This document shows, piece by piece, positions 16,451 to 25,481 of a stretch of 64,000 nt of DNA. Position 1 is the first letter of the stretch; each line of letters begins with the position of its first letter. Location of the stretch: contig NZ_CM001484.1 in the NCBI RefSeq assembly GCF_000243395.2, positions 62,001-126,000 on the forward strand, read 5' to 3'. Origin of the DNA: Saccharomonospora glauca K62 (lineage in GTDB: Bacteria > Actinomycetota > Actinomycetes > Mycobacteriales > Pseudonocardiaceae). Below the pieces are notes generated by a model. The model was not told where the DNA came from, did not search any database, and saw only the letters and a list, made by a program, of their open reading frames with translations. Made by a program: the position numbers and the translations under genes.

Positions 16451-17098
16451 TTGAATCTGTTCGAATATGTGGTCGACCGGTGGGAGCGGCTGTCACTACA
16501 GGCATTGCTGCACGTCAGCGAGGTCGTCCAGTCGACGATCATCGCCACCGTGATCGGTGTCCTGATCGGGATCGCGGTCTACCGCAGCCCGATCGGCTCC
16601 GCCGTCGCGACCGCGTTGGCGAGCACCATCCTCACCATTCCGTCGTTTGCGTTGCTCGGATTGCTGATTCCCGTGGTGGGGCTGGGCGCGACCCCGACGG
16701 TGATCGCGTTGGTGCTGTACGCCCTGCTTCCGATCACTCGCAACACCATCGTGGGACTCGCGAGTGTCGATCCGGCGGTCACCGAGGCGGCCAAGGGCAT
16801 CGGAATGAGCCGCTTCGGGGTGCTGACCAGGGTGGAGCTGCGGCTCGCCTGGCCGGCCATCCTCGCCGGGATGCGGGTCGCGACGCAGATGTTGATGGGT
16901 ATCGCGGTGATCGCCGCCTACGCCAAGGGTCCGGGCCTCGGCAGCGAGGTGTTCTCGGGCCTGATACGGGCGGGCAGCGCCAACGCGACCAACCAGGCGC
17001 TGGCGGGAACGCTCGGCGTCGTCATCCTCGCCCTGCTGCTGGAGGGCGTGTACTTCCTGATCGCTCGCCTCACTGTTTCGAGGGGTATTCGTGGCTGA
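16451..17098 (+). CDS. OpuC/ProW-type compatible-solute ABC permease (first)
   Basis: About 215 residues with five to six membrane helices. The binding-protein-dependent permease motif lies in TEAAKGIGMSRFGVLTRVEL (EAA loop), and ITRNTIVGLASVD is characteristic of OpuC/OsmF-type permeases. TTG at 16451 was preferred because the sequence before it (from an ATG at 16397) does not resemble protein and that ATG has a ribosome site only two bases away. It overlaps the ATPase gene by eight bases and heads a four-gene operon that imports quaternary amines. Confidence 0.87.
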   Translation: MNLFEYVVDRWERLSLQALLHVSEVVQSTIIATVIGVLIGIAVYRSPIGSAVATALASTILTIPSFALLGLLIPVVGLGATPTVIALVLYALLPITRNTIVGLASVDPAVTEAAKGIGMSRFGVLTRVELRLAWPAILAGMRVATQMLMGIAVIAAYAKGPGLGSEVFSGLIRAGSANATNQALAGTLGVVILALLLEGVYFLIARLTVSRGIRG

Positions 17099-18251
17099 CA
17101 AACCCAGTGGTGCCGAGATCCAGTTGGAGCACGTCACCAAGCGCTATCCGGGGAGTTCGGAGCCTGCCGTCGCGGACGTCACCATGACGATCCCGGCCGG
17201 CAAGATCGTGATCTTGGTGGGGCCCTCCGGCTGTGGGAAGACCACCACCATGCGCATGATCAACCGGCTGATCGAGCCCACCTCCGGCCGGATCACCATC
17301 GGCGGCGAGGACGTGCTGGCGTTCAACGGCGACGCGCTGCGGCGCAAGATCGGTTACGCGATCCAGCAGGCCGGGCTGTTCCCGCACTTCACGGTGGCGC
17401 AGAACATCGGCGTGGTGCCGGGGCTGCTGAAGTGGAGCCGCAAGCGCATCAACGAGCGCGTCGACGAGCTGATGGACCTCGTCGGGCTCGACCCGGCCGA
17501 GTTCCGTGACCGGTATCCCCGGCAGCTCTCCGGTGGTCAGCAGCAGCGGGTGGGGGTGGCCAGGGCGCTCGCCGCCGACCCGCCGGTGCTGCTCATGGAC
17601 GAGCCGTTCGGCGCGGTCGACCCCATCACGCGGGGCAACCTCCAGGACGAGTTGCTTCGGCTCCAGGAGAATCTGCGCAAGACCATCGTCTTCGTCACCC
17701 ACGACTTCGACGAGGCCGTCAAGCTCGGGGACAAGATCGCGGTGCTCGGGGAGAAGTCGTCGATCCAGCAGTACGACACCCCCGAGGCGATACTCGCCAA
17801 CCCGGCCAACGACATGGTGGCGGGTTTCGTGGGGGCCGGAGCCTCGCTCAAGCAACTCACGCTGCTGCGGGTCCGCGACGTCGACTACAGCGACGGCACC
17901 GTGGCCGTGCCGGTGGACACCCCGCCCGACGAGCTGCGCAAGAAGCTGGCCGAGAAGGGCGAGACGTACGCGCTGCTGCTGGACTCGCGGCGGCGGCCGC
18001 TGCGTTGGGTGCACGTCCGGGAGCTGTCGTCGGTGACGTCGCTCGCCACGGTCGGAAGGCCGGTGGACGACCTCGTGAGCCTGCAGTCCACGCTCCAGGA
18101 CGCGCTGGAGGCCATCCTCGCCGAGGGCGGTAACGCCGTGGTCACCGGTTCCCGAGGCGAGTACGTCGGGACGATCGACATCACCACGGTCACCGACACC
18201 ATCCAGCAGTTGCGCAATGAACACACCGACAAGGGAAGTGGCGAGTCATGA
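17091..18251 (+). CDS. OpuCA/ProV-type ABC ATPase
   Basis: 386 residues. Walker A GPSGCGKTTTMRM, Q-loop YAIQQAGLFPHF, signature LSGGQQQRVGVARAL, Walker B VLLMDEPFGAVDP and switch His (FVTHDFDEAVKLGD) are all intact. The C-terminal 130 residues resemble the tandem CBS region of OpuCA (RRPLRWVHVRELS, EAILAEGGNAVVTGSRG, YVGTIDITTVTDTI), which senses ionic strength in characterised relatives; here it is short and the first CBS is weak. GTG at 17091 overlaps the permease stop, and the stop overlaps the next permease ATG by four bases. Confidence 0.95.
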   Translation: MADKPSGAEIQLEHVTKRYPGSSEPAVADVTMTIPAGKIVILVGPSGCGKTTTMRMINRLIEPTSGRITIGGEDVLAFNGDALRRKIGYAIQQAGLFPHFTVAQNIGVVPGLLKWSRKRINERVDELMDLVGLDPAEFRDRYPRQLSGGQQQRVGVARALAADPPVLLMDEPFGAVDPITRGNLQDELLRLQENLRKTIVFVTHDFDEAVKLGDKIAVLGEKSSIQQYDTPEAILANPANDMVAGFVGAGASLKQLTLLRVRDVDYSDGTVAVPVDTPPDELRKKLAEKGETYALLLDSRRRPLRWVHVRELSSVTSLATVGRPVDDLVSLQSTLQDALEAILAEGGNAVVTGSRGEYVGTIDITTVTDTIQQLRNEHTDKGSGES

Positions 18252-19024
18252 CCTCCACGGAGCTGTCGGGTTTCTCCACGGAGTCGGGGTCGAGGCTGGG
18301 CGACCGGATTCGCCTGCTGGCACAGCCCGCCGTGGTGATCATGGTCGTCGGTGCCGTCCTGGCGTGGGCCCTGACCAGGGACAACGACGTCATCGAGGCC
18401 GAGTCGCTCAACGCCCCGTACCTGTTGGACAAGACGGGGGAGCACCTGCTGCTGACGGCGGTGGTCACCGCCATCGTGGTGGTGCTCGCGTTGCCGCTCG
18501 GCGTGGTGCTCACACGTTCGTGGGCCCGGCCGGCGGCGCCGCTGTTCATCGGCATCGCCAACATCGGTCAGGCCGCGCCCTCGCTCGGCGTGCTCGTGCT
18601 GTTCTTCCTGTGGACCGAGTGGGAGGGACTGTGGGCGGCGGTGCTGCCCATCGCCTTCTACTCGTTGCTCCCGGTGTTGCGGAACACCATCGTGGGGATC
18701 GAGTCCGTCGATCCCACCCTGGTGGACGCCGGACGCGGCATCGGCATGTCGTCGGCGTCGGTGCTGTTCCGTATCGAGCTGCCCCTGGCGCTTCCCCTCG
18801 TGCTCGCGGGGTTGCGCACGTCGTTGGTGCTCGCCGTGGGCACGGCGACCCTGGCGTTCTTCGTCAACGGCGGCGGACTGGGTGAGTTGATCGACGCGGG
18901 TTACAAGCTCAACCGGACCTCGGTGTTGGTGGTCGGTGCCGTCCTGGCCGTGGGCGTGGCCTTGCTGGTCGACTGGCTCGGCGCGGTGCTGGAGAAGTAC
19001 TTCGGACCGAAGGGACTCTCATGA
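18248..19024 (+). CDS. OpuC/ProW-type compatible-solute ABC permease (second)
   Basis: 258 residues with six membrane helices. LPIAFYSLLPVLRNTIVGIE and VDAGRGIGMSSASVLFRIEL (EAA loop) match the OpuC permease family, and the sequence is homologous to the first permease of the operon, so the channel is a heterodimer. The first 50 residues add a helix (AVVIMVVGAVLAWALTR) not seen in the first permease. ATGA overlaps on both sides (18248-18251 and 19021-19024) show tight coupling with the ATPase and binding-protein genes. Confidence 0.94.
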   Translation: MTSTELSGFSTESGSRLGDRIRLLAQPAVVIMVVGAVLAWALTRDNDVIEAESLNAPYLLDKTGEHLLLTAVVTAIVVVLALPLGVVLTRSWARPAAPLFIGIANIGQAAPSLGVLVLFFLWTEWEGLWAAVLPIAFYSLLPVLRNTIVGIESVDPTLVDAGRGIGMSSASVLFRIELPLALPLVLAGLRTSLVLAVGTATLAFFVNGGGLGELIDAGYKLNRTSVLVVGAVLAVGVALLVDWLGAVLEKYFGPKGLS

Positions 19025-19995
19025 GGCGTCAGGCGAGTCGCACCGTGTGCGCGCTCCTGGCCGCGATGTCGTTGCTGGTGAGCGGCTGCGGCCTCAACGT
19101 CAACGCGGCACTGCCGTACGACGTGCGACCGGGGTCGATCCGCCACGTGCCCGAACTGGACGGCGTGGAGATCGTGGTGGGTTCCAAGGACTTCACCGAG
19201 AACGTCGTCCTGGCCTACATCACGCAGCTCGCCTTGAAGGCGGCGGGGGCGAACCCCATCGACTTCACCAACATCACCGGGTCGAACGGTGCGCGGGCCG
19301 CGCTGGAGAACGGTCAGATCGACCTGATGTGGGAGTACACCGGCACCGGATGGCTGTCCTACCTCGGCGAGGACGAGCCGCTGTCGTCCGAGCGGGAACA
19401 GTACGAGGCGGTGCGGAAGGCCGACCTGGAGCGCAACGGCATCGTGTGGCTGCCGTACAGCGAGGTCAACAACACCTACGGGTTCGCCACCACGGAGGCC
19501 TACGCGGAGAAGCACGGGCTGCACACGATGAGCGACGTCACGGCTTTCCTCGAAAGCAGTCCTCAGGAGGCCGTGTTCTGCGTGGACACCGAGTTCGCCA
19601 ACCGACCGGACGGCATGCCGGGGGTGCAGGAGGCGTACGGGTTCCCGACCACCGACACGAAGACGTTCGGCTCGGGGGCGATCTACGCCGCGGTGGCCAA
19701 CGGCACCTGCAACTTCGGCGAGATCTTCACCACCGACGGTCGCATTCCGGGGCTGAACCTGCGGGTGATGGAGGACGACAAGCGGTTCTTCCCGCAGTAC
19801 AACGCCTCGTTGACGCTGCGCCGGGACTTCAACGAGAAGTATCCGCAGATCGCCGAGGTCATGGCTCCCGTAGTGGAGGCGCTGGACAACGACGAGATCA
19901 GCGAACTCAACAAGCAGGTCGACGTCGACGGTCGGGACGCCGCGGAGGTCGCGCGTGACTGGCTGGAGTCCAAGGGCTTCATCACGATCCCCTGA
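19021..19995 (+). CDS. glycine betaine/choline-binding lipoprotein (OpuCC/OsmF-type)
   Basis: 324 residues. A lipoprotein signal peptide ends in LLVSGC, with Cys23 as the lipidated residue. The type-III quaternary-amine binding fold is recognised by VVGSKDFTENVVLAYITQLA, NGARAALENGQIDLMWEYTG and WLPYSEVNNTYGFATT. These proteins deliver glycine betaine, choline or related solutes to the permease heterodimer. It is the last gene of the operon. The complete operon beside a BCCT gene, with a second BCCT at 56.8 kb, gives the genome redundant compatible-solute import in one region. Confidence 0.94.
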   Translation: MRRQASRTVCALLAAMSLLVSGCGLNVNAALPYDVRPGSIRHVPELDGVEIVVGSKDFTENVVLAYITQLALKAAGANPIDFTNITGSNGARAALENGQIDLMWEYTGTGWLSYLGEDEPLSSEREQYEAVRKADLERNGIVWLPYSEVNNTYGFATTEAYAEKHGLHTMSDVTAFLESSPQEAVFCVDTEFANRPDGMPGVQEAYGFPTTDTKTFGSGAIYAAVANGTCNFGEIFTTDGRIPGLNLRVMEDDKRFFPQYNASLTLRRDFNEKYPQIAEVMAPVVEALDNDEISELNKQVDVDGRDAAEVARDWLESKGFITIP

Positions 19996-20031
19996 ACTCG
20001 TGGCCGTGTTCGATGTAGCCGAGGTCGCGGT

Positions 20032-20508
20032 TCAGTTCGCCGCGCCGGGGACACCGAGACGGCGCAGCACCTCGGTCTCGATGGCGTCCAGTTCCCCGGC
20101 GACGGCTCGGTGCGCGGCCTTCCGCCGAGGAGCGGGCATGTGCTCGGACGCGCGTACGGCCGCGGTGAGCTGCTCCAGGGTCGACCGGCTGCGCGAGACG
20201 AACTCGCGGTCCTCGTCCGTCGCCCGCTCGGAGTCGGCGAGCTGGGACAACGCCTCCGCCGCCCCGGCGAGCCGGGCCAGCAGCGCGCCACCGCGCCCGC
20301 TGTATTCGGGCAGTTGGGAGACGTCGATGCCCAGGCGGCGGGCCTGGCTCCGGTCGTACACCTCCCGGACCGTGCCGATGACGCGCAGCACCAGCGGTGC
20401 GAGTGCCGGCACGGCGGCGGGAATGACGACTTTCGCCACACGCACGGCGTTCTTCGCGCGCTTCGGTGTCAACCCGCTGTCGTCCTCGGTCGCCTTCCTG
20501 CGGCCCAT
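20032..20508 (-). CDS. conserved actinobacterial protein, DUF6474-like
   Basis: 158 residues, soluble or membrane-associated through one hydrophobic helix near the N-terminus (VVIPAAVPALAPLVLRVIG). It starts with a basic segment (GRRKATEDD, KRAKNAVRVAK) and continues with YDRSQARRLGIDVSQLPEYS and GALLARLAGAAEALSQLA, a pattern I associate with DUF6474 proteins. No function is known. ATG 20508 is the natural start, as upstream codons in the frame belong to the shadow of the divergent gene. It shares a roughly 120-bp divergent promoter region with the RecB-like nuclease gene. Confidence 0.75.
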   Translation of the reverse strand: MGRRKATEDDSGLTPKRAKNAVRVAKVVIPAAVPALAPLVLRVIGTVREVYDRSQARRLGIDVSQLPEYSGRGGALLARLAGAAEALSQLADSERATDEDREFVSRSRSTLEQLTAAVRASEHMPAPRRKAAHRAVAGELDAIETEVLRRLGVPGAAN

Positions 20509-20628
20509 CGCCCCAGACCCCTTCGTCGCTGTCGGGAGTTCGTGCACTGGTTTCCCCGTGAACTTACTGTTCGCCCCAGCCACGGGCACGTCGGCTCCAT
20601 GTCGGGGGGCTCTCATACAGTGAGTGGC

Positions 20629-22266
20629 ATGGCTGTCGAGGTGTTGTTGGACGCGGGGGTCGTCACGCGGTGTCGCCGTCGCGTGCACCTCGACCACGAT
20701 CCGACCATGCGGGACGTCGAGCTGGCGCCTCCCGATCCTGCCGCTGAGCAGCGCATTGCCGACGCGCGGGCGCACCGGGCGCGGATCGCCGAGTGGATTC
20801 GGTCCGAGACCGAGAGCAGCTGGGTCGCCGTTCCTGCCGAGCTGAGCGCGTCGAAGCGCGCCGAGCTGACCCTGTCGGCCCTGGAGCAGGGCGTGGCGCT
20901 GATCTGGGGCGCCACGTTTCCCGCGGACCCCGCGGCGGGCAGGCGCGGTGGAATCAACCTGCTCGTGCGCACCCCCGGTGGGTACGCGCCGGTGCTCGTG
21001 GTGCGGCACCGCATCACCGACCCCGGCAGTGGCGCACGCACCACGGCGTTGCCGGACGTCGACCCCGACCACGCGGAGGTCGACCCCAAACGCAAGGTGC
21101 GTTCGCACGCGCGCGATCAACTGAGGCTCGCCCACGCGCGCCGGTTGCTGGAGGCGGTCGGGTACGCCGAGCCGGACAGGGCGGTGGGCGGTGTCGTCGG
21201 CCTCGACGCCGACGTCGTCGTCTGGCACGACCTCACGGCGCCCACCTGGCCGGGAAACCGCAGTGCGTTGGACGAGTACGACGCCAGGTTCGCCGATCGT
21301 CTCGCGGTGGCCCGTGCCGCGGCCTCACGCGGGGAGGCGCTCGCGGAGCCCTCGCGCATCCTGGAGTGCAAGCGGTGTCCCTGGTGGCCGGTGTGCGAGG
21401 AGCACCTGAGCCGGGTGCGCGACGTCAGTCTCGTGGTGCGGGGCGAGGACGCCGCCGAGCTGCGGAACGTGGGTGTGTCCACTGTGGATAAGCTGGCGGC
21501 GCTCGATCCCGCGGGGGAGTCGCCGATCCAGTGGACCGGCACCACGTTCGACGACGCCGTGGCGATGGCGAGGGCGTGGCTGGCGGGCCTCACGGTGGTG
21601 CGCAGGGTCGAGAAGGTCCACGTCCCGCGCGCCGACGTCGAGGTGGACGTCGACATGGAGAGCTTCGGAGACTCCGGCGCCTACCTGTGGGGTTGCCTGC
21701 TCAGCGGGGCCGACATCGGTGTCGAGCAGGGCTACCGGGCGTTCGTGACGTGGGAGCCGCTGCCCACCGACGACGAGGCACGTTCGTTCGCCCGGTTCTG
21801 GGCCTGGCTCTCGGACGTCCGCGCCAGGGCAGCGGAGCGAGGGCTGACGTTCCGCGCCTACTGCTACAACGCTCTGGCGGAGAACCGGTGGCTCTACGCC
21901 TCGGTCGAGCGGTTCGCGGGTGAGCCGGGGGTGCCGACGCGGGAGGAGATGCGGCGGTTCGTCGAGTCCGACGAATGGGTCGACCTCTTCCGCAGTGTCT
22001 CCGACCAGTTCCTGTGCTCGCGGGGCAAGGGGCTCAAGGTGGTGGCGCCGGTCGCGGGGTTCGCGTGGCGGGACCCGGAGGCGAGCGGCGAGGCCTCGAT
22101 GCGCTGGTACCGCGACGCGGTGGGCATGGACGGCGGTCGCCCCGATCCCGAGCAGCGCGAAAGGTTGTTGCGGTACAACGAGGACGACGTGCGGGCCACG
22201 CGGGCGCTGCGGGCGTGGATGACCGACGAGGCCGCACACGCCGTCCCGTTCATGGGCGAGCTGTAG
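20629..22266 (+). CDS. TM0106-type RecB-like nuclease with RNase H-like domain
   Basis: 545 residues from ATG 20629 (GTG 20620 in the same frame is an alternative). The N-terminal half is a RecB/Cas4-like nuclease: LDAGVVTRCRRRVHLDHDP (first Cys), acidic and Lys active-site region around DPKRKVRSHARDQLRLAHAR, then CKRCPWWPVCEEHL, the cysteine cluster that with the N-terminal Cys would hold an Fe-S centre. A short helix-hairpin segment (LRNVGVSTVDKLAALDP) leads to a C-terminal YprB-type RNase H-like domain (DVDMESFGDSGAYLWG; YNEDDVRATRAL). It is likely a DNA repair or nucleic-acid-processing enzyme; the substrate is unknown. Confidence 0.9.
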   Translation: MAVEVLLDAGVVTRCRRRVHLDHDPTMRDVELAPPDPAAEQRIADARAHRARIAEWIRSETESSWVAVPAELSASKRAELTLSALEQGVALIWGATFPADPAAGRRGGINLLVRTPGGYAPVLVVRHRITDPGSGARTTALPDVDPDHAEVDPKRKVRSHARDQLRLAHARRLLEAVGYAEPDRAVGGVVGLDADVVVWHDLTAPTWPGNRSALDEYDARFADRLAVARAAASRGEALAEPSRILECKRCPWWPVCEEHLSRVRDVSLVVRGEDAAELRNVGVSTVDKLAALDPAGESPIQWTGTTFDDAVAMARAWLAGLTVVRRVEKVHVPRADVEVDVDMESFGDSGAYLWGCLLSGADIGVEQGYRAFVTWEPLPTDDEARSFARFWAWLSDVRARAAERGLTFRAYCYNALAENRWLYASVERFAGEPGVPTREEMRRFVESDEWVDLFRSVSDQFLCSRGKGLKVVAPVAGFAWRDPEASGEASMRWYRDAVGMDGGRPDPEQRERLLRYNEDDVRATRALRAWMTDEAAHAVPFMGEL

Positions 22267-22272
22267 TGAGGC

Positions 22273-23037
22273 TTACCGCGGCGCCATGCGCAGCGCTCCG
22301 TCGAGACGGATCACCTCGCCGTTGAGGTAGTCGTGCTCCACGATGTTCACGGCCAACTGGGCGTACTCGTCGGGGCGGCCGAGGCGTTTGGGGAACGGCA
22401 CCGACGCGGCGAGACCGGCCCGGAACTCCTCGGTGACCCCGGCCATCATGGGGGTGTCGATGATGCCGGGAGCAATCGTCATCACGCGGATGCCGTGGGA
22501 GGCGAGGTCACGAGCGGCGGGAATGGTCATGCCCGCGACGCCGCCCTTGGAGGCGGAGTAGGCGATCTGCCCGATCTGGCCCTCGAAGGCGGCCACGGAG
22601 GCGGTGTTGATCACCACGCCTCGCTGGCCGTTGTCGTCGACCGGTTCCGTGGCGGCCATCGCCTGCGCGGCCAGCGTCATGACGTTGAAGGTGCCGATCA
22701 GGTTGACCTCCACGACCTTGCGGAACAGGCCGAGGTCGTGCGGGCCCTTCTTCGACAGGATCCGCGACGAGTTGCCGATGCCCGCGCAGTTGACGACAAC
22801 CCGGAGGGGAGCAGCCCCGGAGCCGGTGGCGGTGTCGACGGCACGCTGGACCTGCTCGCCGTCGGTGACGTCCGCTTCCACGAAGGTGACACCGTCGGTG
22901 GGTTCTGCCTTGGCGATGGACGGTCCGAGATCGACGGCGAACACCCGTGCTCCCTTGGCGGCCAGTGCCTTCGCTGTCGCGGCTCCGAGGCCGGAGGCGC
23001 CGCCGGTGACGATGGCCGCAGTGTCGGCGATCTGCAT
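22273..23037 (-). CDS. short-chain dehydrogenase, 3-hydroxyacyl-CoA dehydrogenase-like
   Basis: 254-residue classical SDR. AAIVTGGASGLGAATAKALA is the NAD(H) glycine motif, VVNCAGIG the NAG-type strand, and YSASKGG holds the catalytic Tyr-Lys. Asp in FAVDLG favours NAD over NADP. The segment LFRKVVEVNLIGTFNVMTLA with GQRGVVINTASVAAFEGQIG matches HSD17B10-type 3-hydroxyacyl-CoA dehydrogenases, so a role in fatty-acid or branched-chain breakdown is likely. ATG 23037 has AAAGGA at good spacing; a longer frame begins 15 codons upstream. The divergent neighbour is gamma-glutamyltransferase, and a perfect palindrome lies between them. Confidence 0.92.
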   Translation of the reverse strand: MQIADTAAIVTGGASGLGAATAKALAAKGARVFAVDLGPSIAKAEPTDGVTFVEADVTDGEQVQRAVDTATGSGAAPLRVVVNCAGIGNSSRILSKKGPHDLGLFRKVVEVNLIGTFNVMTLAAQAMAATEPVDDNGQRGVVINTASVAAFEGQIGQIAYSASKGGVAGMTIPAARDLASHGIRVMTIAPGIIDTPMMAGVTEEFRAGLAASVPFPKRLGRPDEYAQLAVNIVEHDYLNGEVIRLDGALRMAPR

Positions 23038-23149
23038 GTTCGCGTCCTTTCTGTGGTCGGGACTGTCGAGGGTTGTCGCCACGGTGACAGTGGCCCTAGG
23101 TTAACGGGCGTTCGCGTGATGCGGGGAGATGCACGAGAGGTGACTGTCA

Positions 23150-23164
23150 GTTAGTTGTACTAAC
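23150..23164. promoter_or_regulatory. perfect palindrome, candidate operator between SDR and GGT genes
   Basis: GTTAGTTGTACTAAC: exact six-base arms GTTAGT/ACTAAC around TGT. It lies 28-42 bases upstream of the gamma-glutamyltransferase start and about 113 bases upstream of the SDR start, in a locally AT-richer stretch, and a -35-like GTGACT precedes it (23140). Shape and size suit a TetR- or MarR-type regulator. No regulator gene is adjacent. Confidence 0.55.
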
Positions 23165-23191
23165 GAATTGGTCACCCGTATGGTCTACACC

Positions 23192-24964
23192 GTGTTTACG
23201 TCCAGACCAGAACTCGCCGGAACTCACGGCATGGTCGCCACCACGCACTGGCTCGCCTCGGCAACGGGTATGGCGGTGTTGGAGGACGGCGGAAACGCCT
23301 TCGACGCCGCCGTGGCCGCCGGATTCGTGCTCCAGGTGGCGGAGCCGCACCTCAACGGCCCGGCAGGGCAGGTCCCCGCGATCTTCGTGACGGCGGAGGA
23401 CCGCACGCCTCGGGTGTTGTGCGGGCAGGGCCCCTCGCCCGCCGCGGCCACCCCCGCGCACTTCCGCGACCTCGGTCTCGACCTGATCCCCGGTAGCGGG
23501 CTGCTCGCCGCCACCGTGCCCGGTGCGTGGGACGCGTGGTTGCTGCTCCTGCGCGATCACGGCACCAAGAGCCTTCGTGACGTCCTCAAGTACGCGATCT
23601 CCTACGCCTGGAAGGGAGTGCCGGTCGTCGGGCGGATCACCGACACCATCGACGCCGTCTCCGAACTGTTCGTCAACCACTGGCCCACCTCGGCCCAGCT
23701 CTGGCTGCCGGACGGGGAACCGCCCACCCCCGGCTCGTTGCATCGCAACCGAACCCTGGCGCGGACGTGGCAGCGTCTGCTCGGCCAGGCCGAGGTCCAC
23801 GCGGGCCGGGAAGCACAGATCGACGCCGCGCGCCGCGCCTGGTCGCAGGGGTTCGTGGCCGAGGCCATCGACGAGTTCAGCCGTAAGGCGTTCCGTGACG
23901 ACTCCGGTCGCGACCACGCCGGCCTGCTCACCGGCGACGACCTCGCGAGGTGGGAGGCCACGTACGAGGACGCGGTGATCACCGACTTCGGTGAGTGGTC
24001 GCTCGTCAAGTGCGGGGCGTGGACGCAGGGACCGGTGCTCGCACAGCAGTTGCGGCTCCTGGAGGGCTTCCGTGACCAGCTCCGCTTCGTCGACGGCAAG
24101 CCCGACGCGCGCACCGTGCACCTCGCCACGGAGTGCGCGAAGCTCGCGTTCGCCGACCGCGAGGCGTACTACGGCGACACCGACGTCGATCTCGACACGC
24201 TGCTGTCGTGGGAGTACGCCGAGAGCAGGCGGGCGCTGGTGGGCGACGAGGCCAGCGGGGAACTGCGGCCGGGAGGCCCGAACCCGAAGTTGCCCGCCGT
24301 GCTCGAACGCACGCGCGGGGAGGCCGCGGGCAGGGGCGCGCTCGGTGAGCCGACCGTGGACCCCGCCGGGCGTACGCGCGGGGACACCGTGCACATCGAC
24401 GTGGTGGACTCCGAGGGCAACATGATCTCGGCGACGCCGTCGGGCGGCTGGCTCCAGTCGTCGCCGACCATTCCCGAGCTGGGCTTCTGCCTCGACTCCC
24501 GCGCGCAGATGTTCTGGTTGGAAGAAGGGCTGCCCAACTCGCTGGCACCCCGCAAGCGGCCCCGGATCACGCTGTCGCCGTCGATGGCGCTGCGCCACGG
24601 CGAACCCACGCTCGCGTTCGGCACGCCCGGCGGTGACCAGCAGGACCAGTGGCAACTCTGCTTCTGGCTGGCCCACACCGTGGGTGGACTGAACCTCCAG
24701 GAGTCGATCGACGCGCCCGCGTGGCACACGACGGCGTTCCCGAGCTCGTTCTACCCGCGCTCGTGGCGGCCGAAGGAACTCGTGGTCGAGTCGCGCCTGG
24801 GCGAGGACACGATCCGGGAACTTCGGGAGCGCGGCCACGACGTGGTGGACGCGGGTCCGTGGGCGCTGGGCAGGCTGTCGGCGGTCTCGCGCGACGCGGC
24901 CTCGGGCATTCTGAGGGCGGCGGCGAACCCGAGGGGCATGCAGGGCTACGCCGTCGGTCGCTGA
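23192..24964 (+). CDS. gamma-glutamyltransferase family protein
   Basis: 590 residues from GTG 23192; an ATG four codons upstream (23180) is possible, but homologs usually begin at the FTSRPELAG block. The N-terminal subunit part reads [26 protein letters not shown]. The maturation and nucleophile site is [20 protein letters not shown], with Thr399 as the autocleavage Thr. [17 protein letters not shown] and [13 protein letters not shown] complete the small-subunit signature. No signal peptide is seen, so unlike periplasmic GGT it is probably cytoplasmic and belongs to the acylase-like branch. Substrates may be gamma-glutamyl compounds or other amides. Confidence 0.93.
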   Translation: MFTSRPELAGTHGMVATTHWLASATGMAVLEDGGNAFDAAVAAGFVLQVAEPHLNGPAGQVPAIFVTAEDRTPRVLCGQGPSPAAATPAHFRDLGLDLIPGSGLLAATVPGAWDAWLLLLRDHGTKSLRDVLKYAISYAWKGVPVVGRITDTIDAVSELFVNHWPTSAQLWLPDGEPPTPGSLHRNRTLARTWQRLLGQAEVHAGREAQIDAARRAWSQGFVAEAIDEFSRKAFRDDSGRDHAGLLTGDDLARWEATYEDAVITDFGEWSLVKCGAWTQGPVLAQQLRLLEGFRDQLRFVDGKPDARTVHLATECAKLAFADREAYYGDTDVDLDTLLSWEYAESRRALVGDEASGELRPGGPNPKLPAVLERTRGEAAGRGALGEPTVDPAGRTRGDTVHIDVVDSEGNMISATPSGGWLQSSPTIPELGFCLDSRAQMFWLEEGLPNSLAPRKRPRITLSPSMALRHGEPTLAFGTPGGDQQDQWQLCFWLAHTVGGLNLQESIDAPAWHTTAFPSSFYPRSWRPKELVVESRLGEDTIRELRERGHDVVDAGPWALGRLSAVSRDAASGILRAAANPRGMQGYAVGR

Positions 24965-24971
24965 CCGCCGC

Positions 24972-25340
24972 TCAGATGGTGGGATCCTCGGCGATCACCC
25001 AGTACTCGGCGAACCGGTCGCCGTCGACGCGCAGCAGGTCGTGACCGTGGAAGGTCACCGGCTCCCCGCGGAGCCGTCCCCTGCCTCGCCAGCGGGCGGC
25101 GACCAAGTTCGTCCCGGACACGGGCCCCACCACGATCTCGAACACGCTGTCCGGGATCATTCGCCTGCCTCGACGGACGATCCCGGCGAGTTGCTCGGGG
25201 CCCCGAACGAGTTCCGGCTGTCTCGGCCAGTGCCCCACGAAGTCGTCGGTCACCAGGGACCGGGCGGCTTCCTCCAACCGGTCCGGCTCGCCGTTCCAAA
25301 GCTCGTCCAGCCAGCGGCGGTAGAGACTCGTCGCGTCCAT
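24972..25340 (-). CDS. SnoaL-like / NTF2-fold protein
   Basis: 122 residues, the size of a single NTF2-like domain. The pattern [60 protein letters not shown] and [20 protein letters not shown] fits ester-cyclase/SnoaL-type proteins (helix, then curved sheet with a pocket lined by His/Trp). The role is unknown: members bind or isomerise small hydrophobic compounds. ATG 25340. It converges on the gamma-glutamyltransferase gene (stop eight bases away) and is divergent from gmd. Confidence 0.85.
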   Translation of the reverse strand: MDATSLYRRWLDELWNGEPDRLEEAARSLVTDDFVGHWPRQPELVRGPEQLAGIVRRGRRMIPDSVFEIVVGPVSGTNLVAARWRGRGRLRGEPVTFHGHDLLRVDGDRFAEYWVIAEDPTI

Positions 25341-25481
25341 CTCCCCATCCTGCTGCCGGCCCCCGCGATCCCGCACGGTCGGACTTGCGTGGGGGCCGCC
25401 GTCGGGAGTGCGTCGTCTCGGTGCCGTACTTTCCCGCCCGACACCGACCGGCGTCGTGGGACGCTCGGCTATTCTCACCGT

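Noticed and set aside
21483-21491. Single TGTGGATAA DnaA box in the RecB-like nuclease gene
   Set aside because: One isolated 9-mer inside a coding region, with no second box, AT-rich stretch or parS nearby; likely chance.
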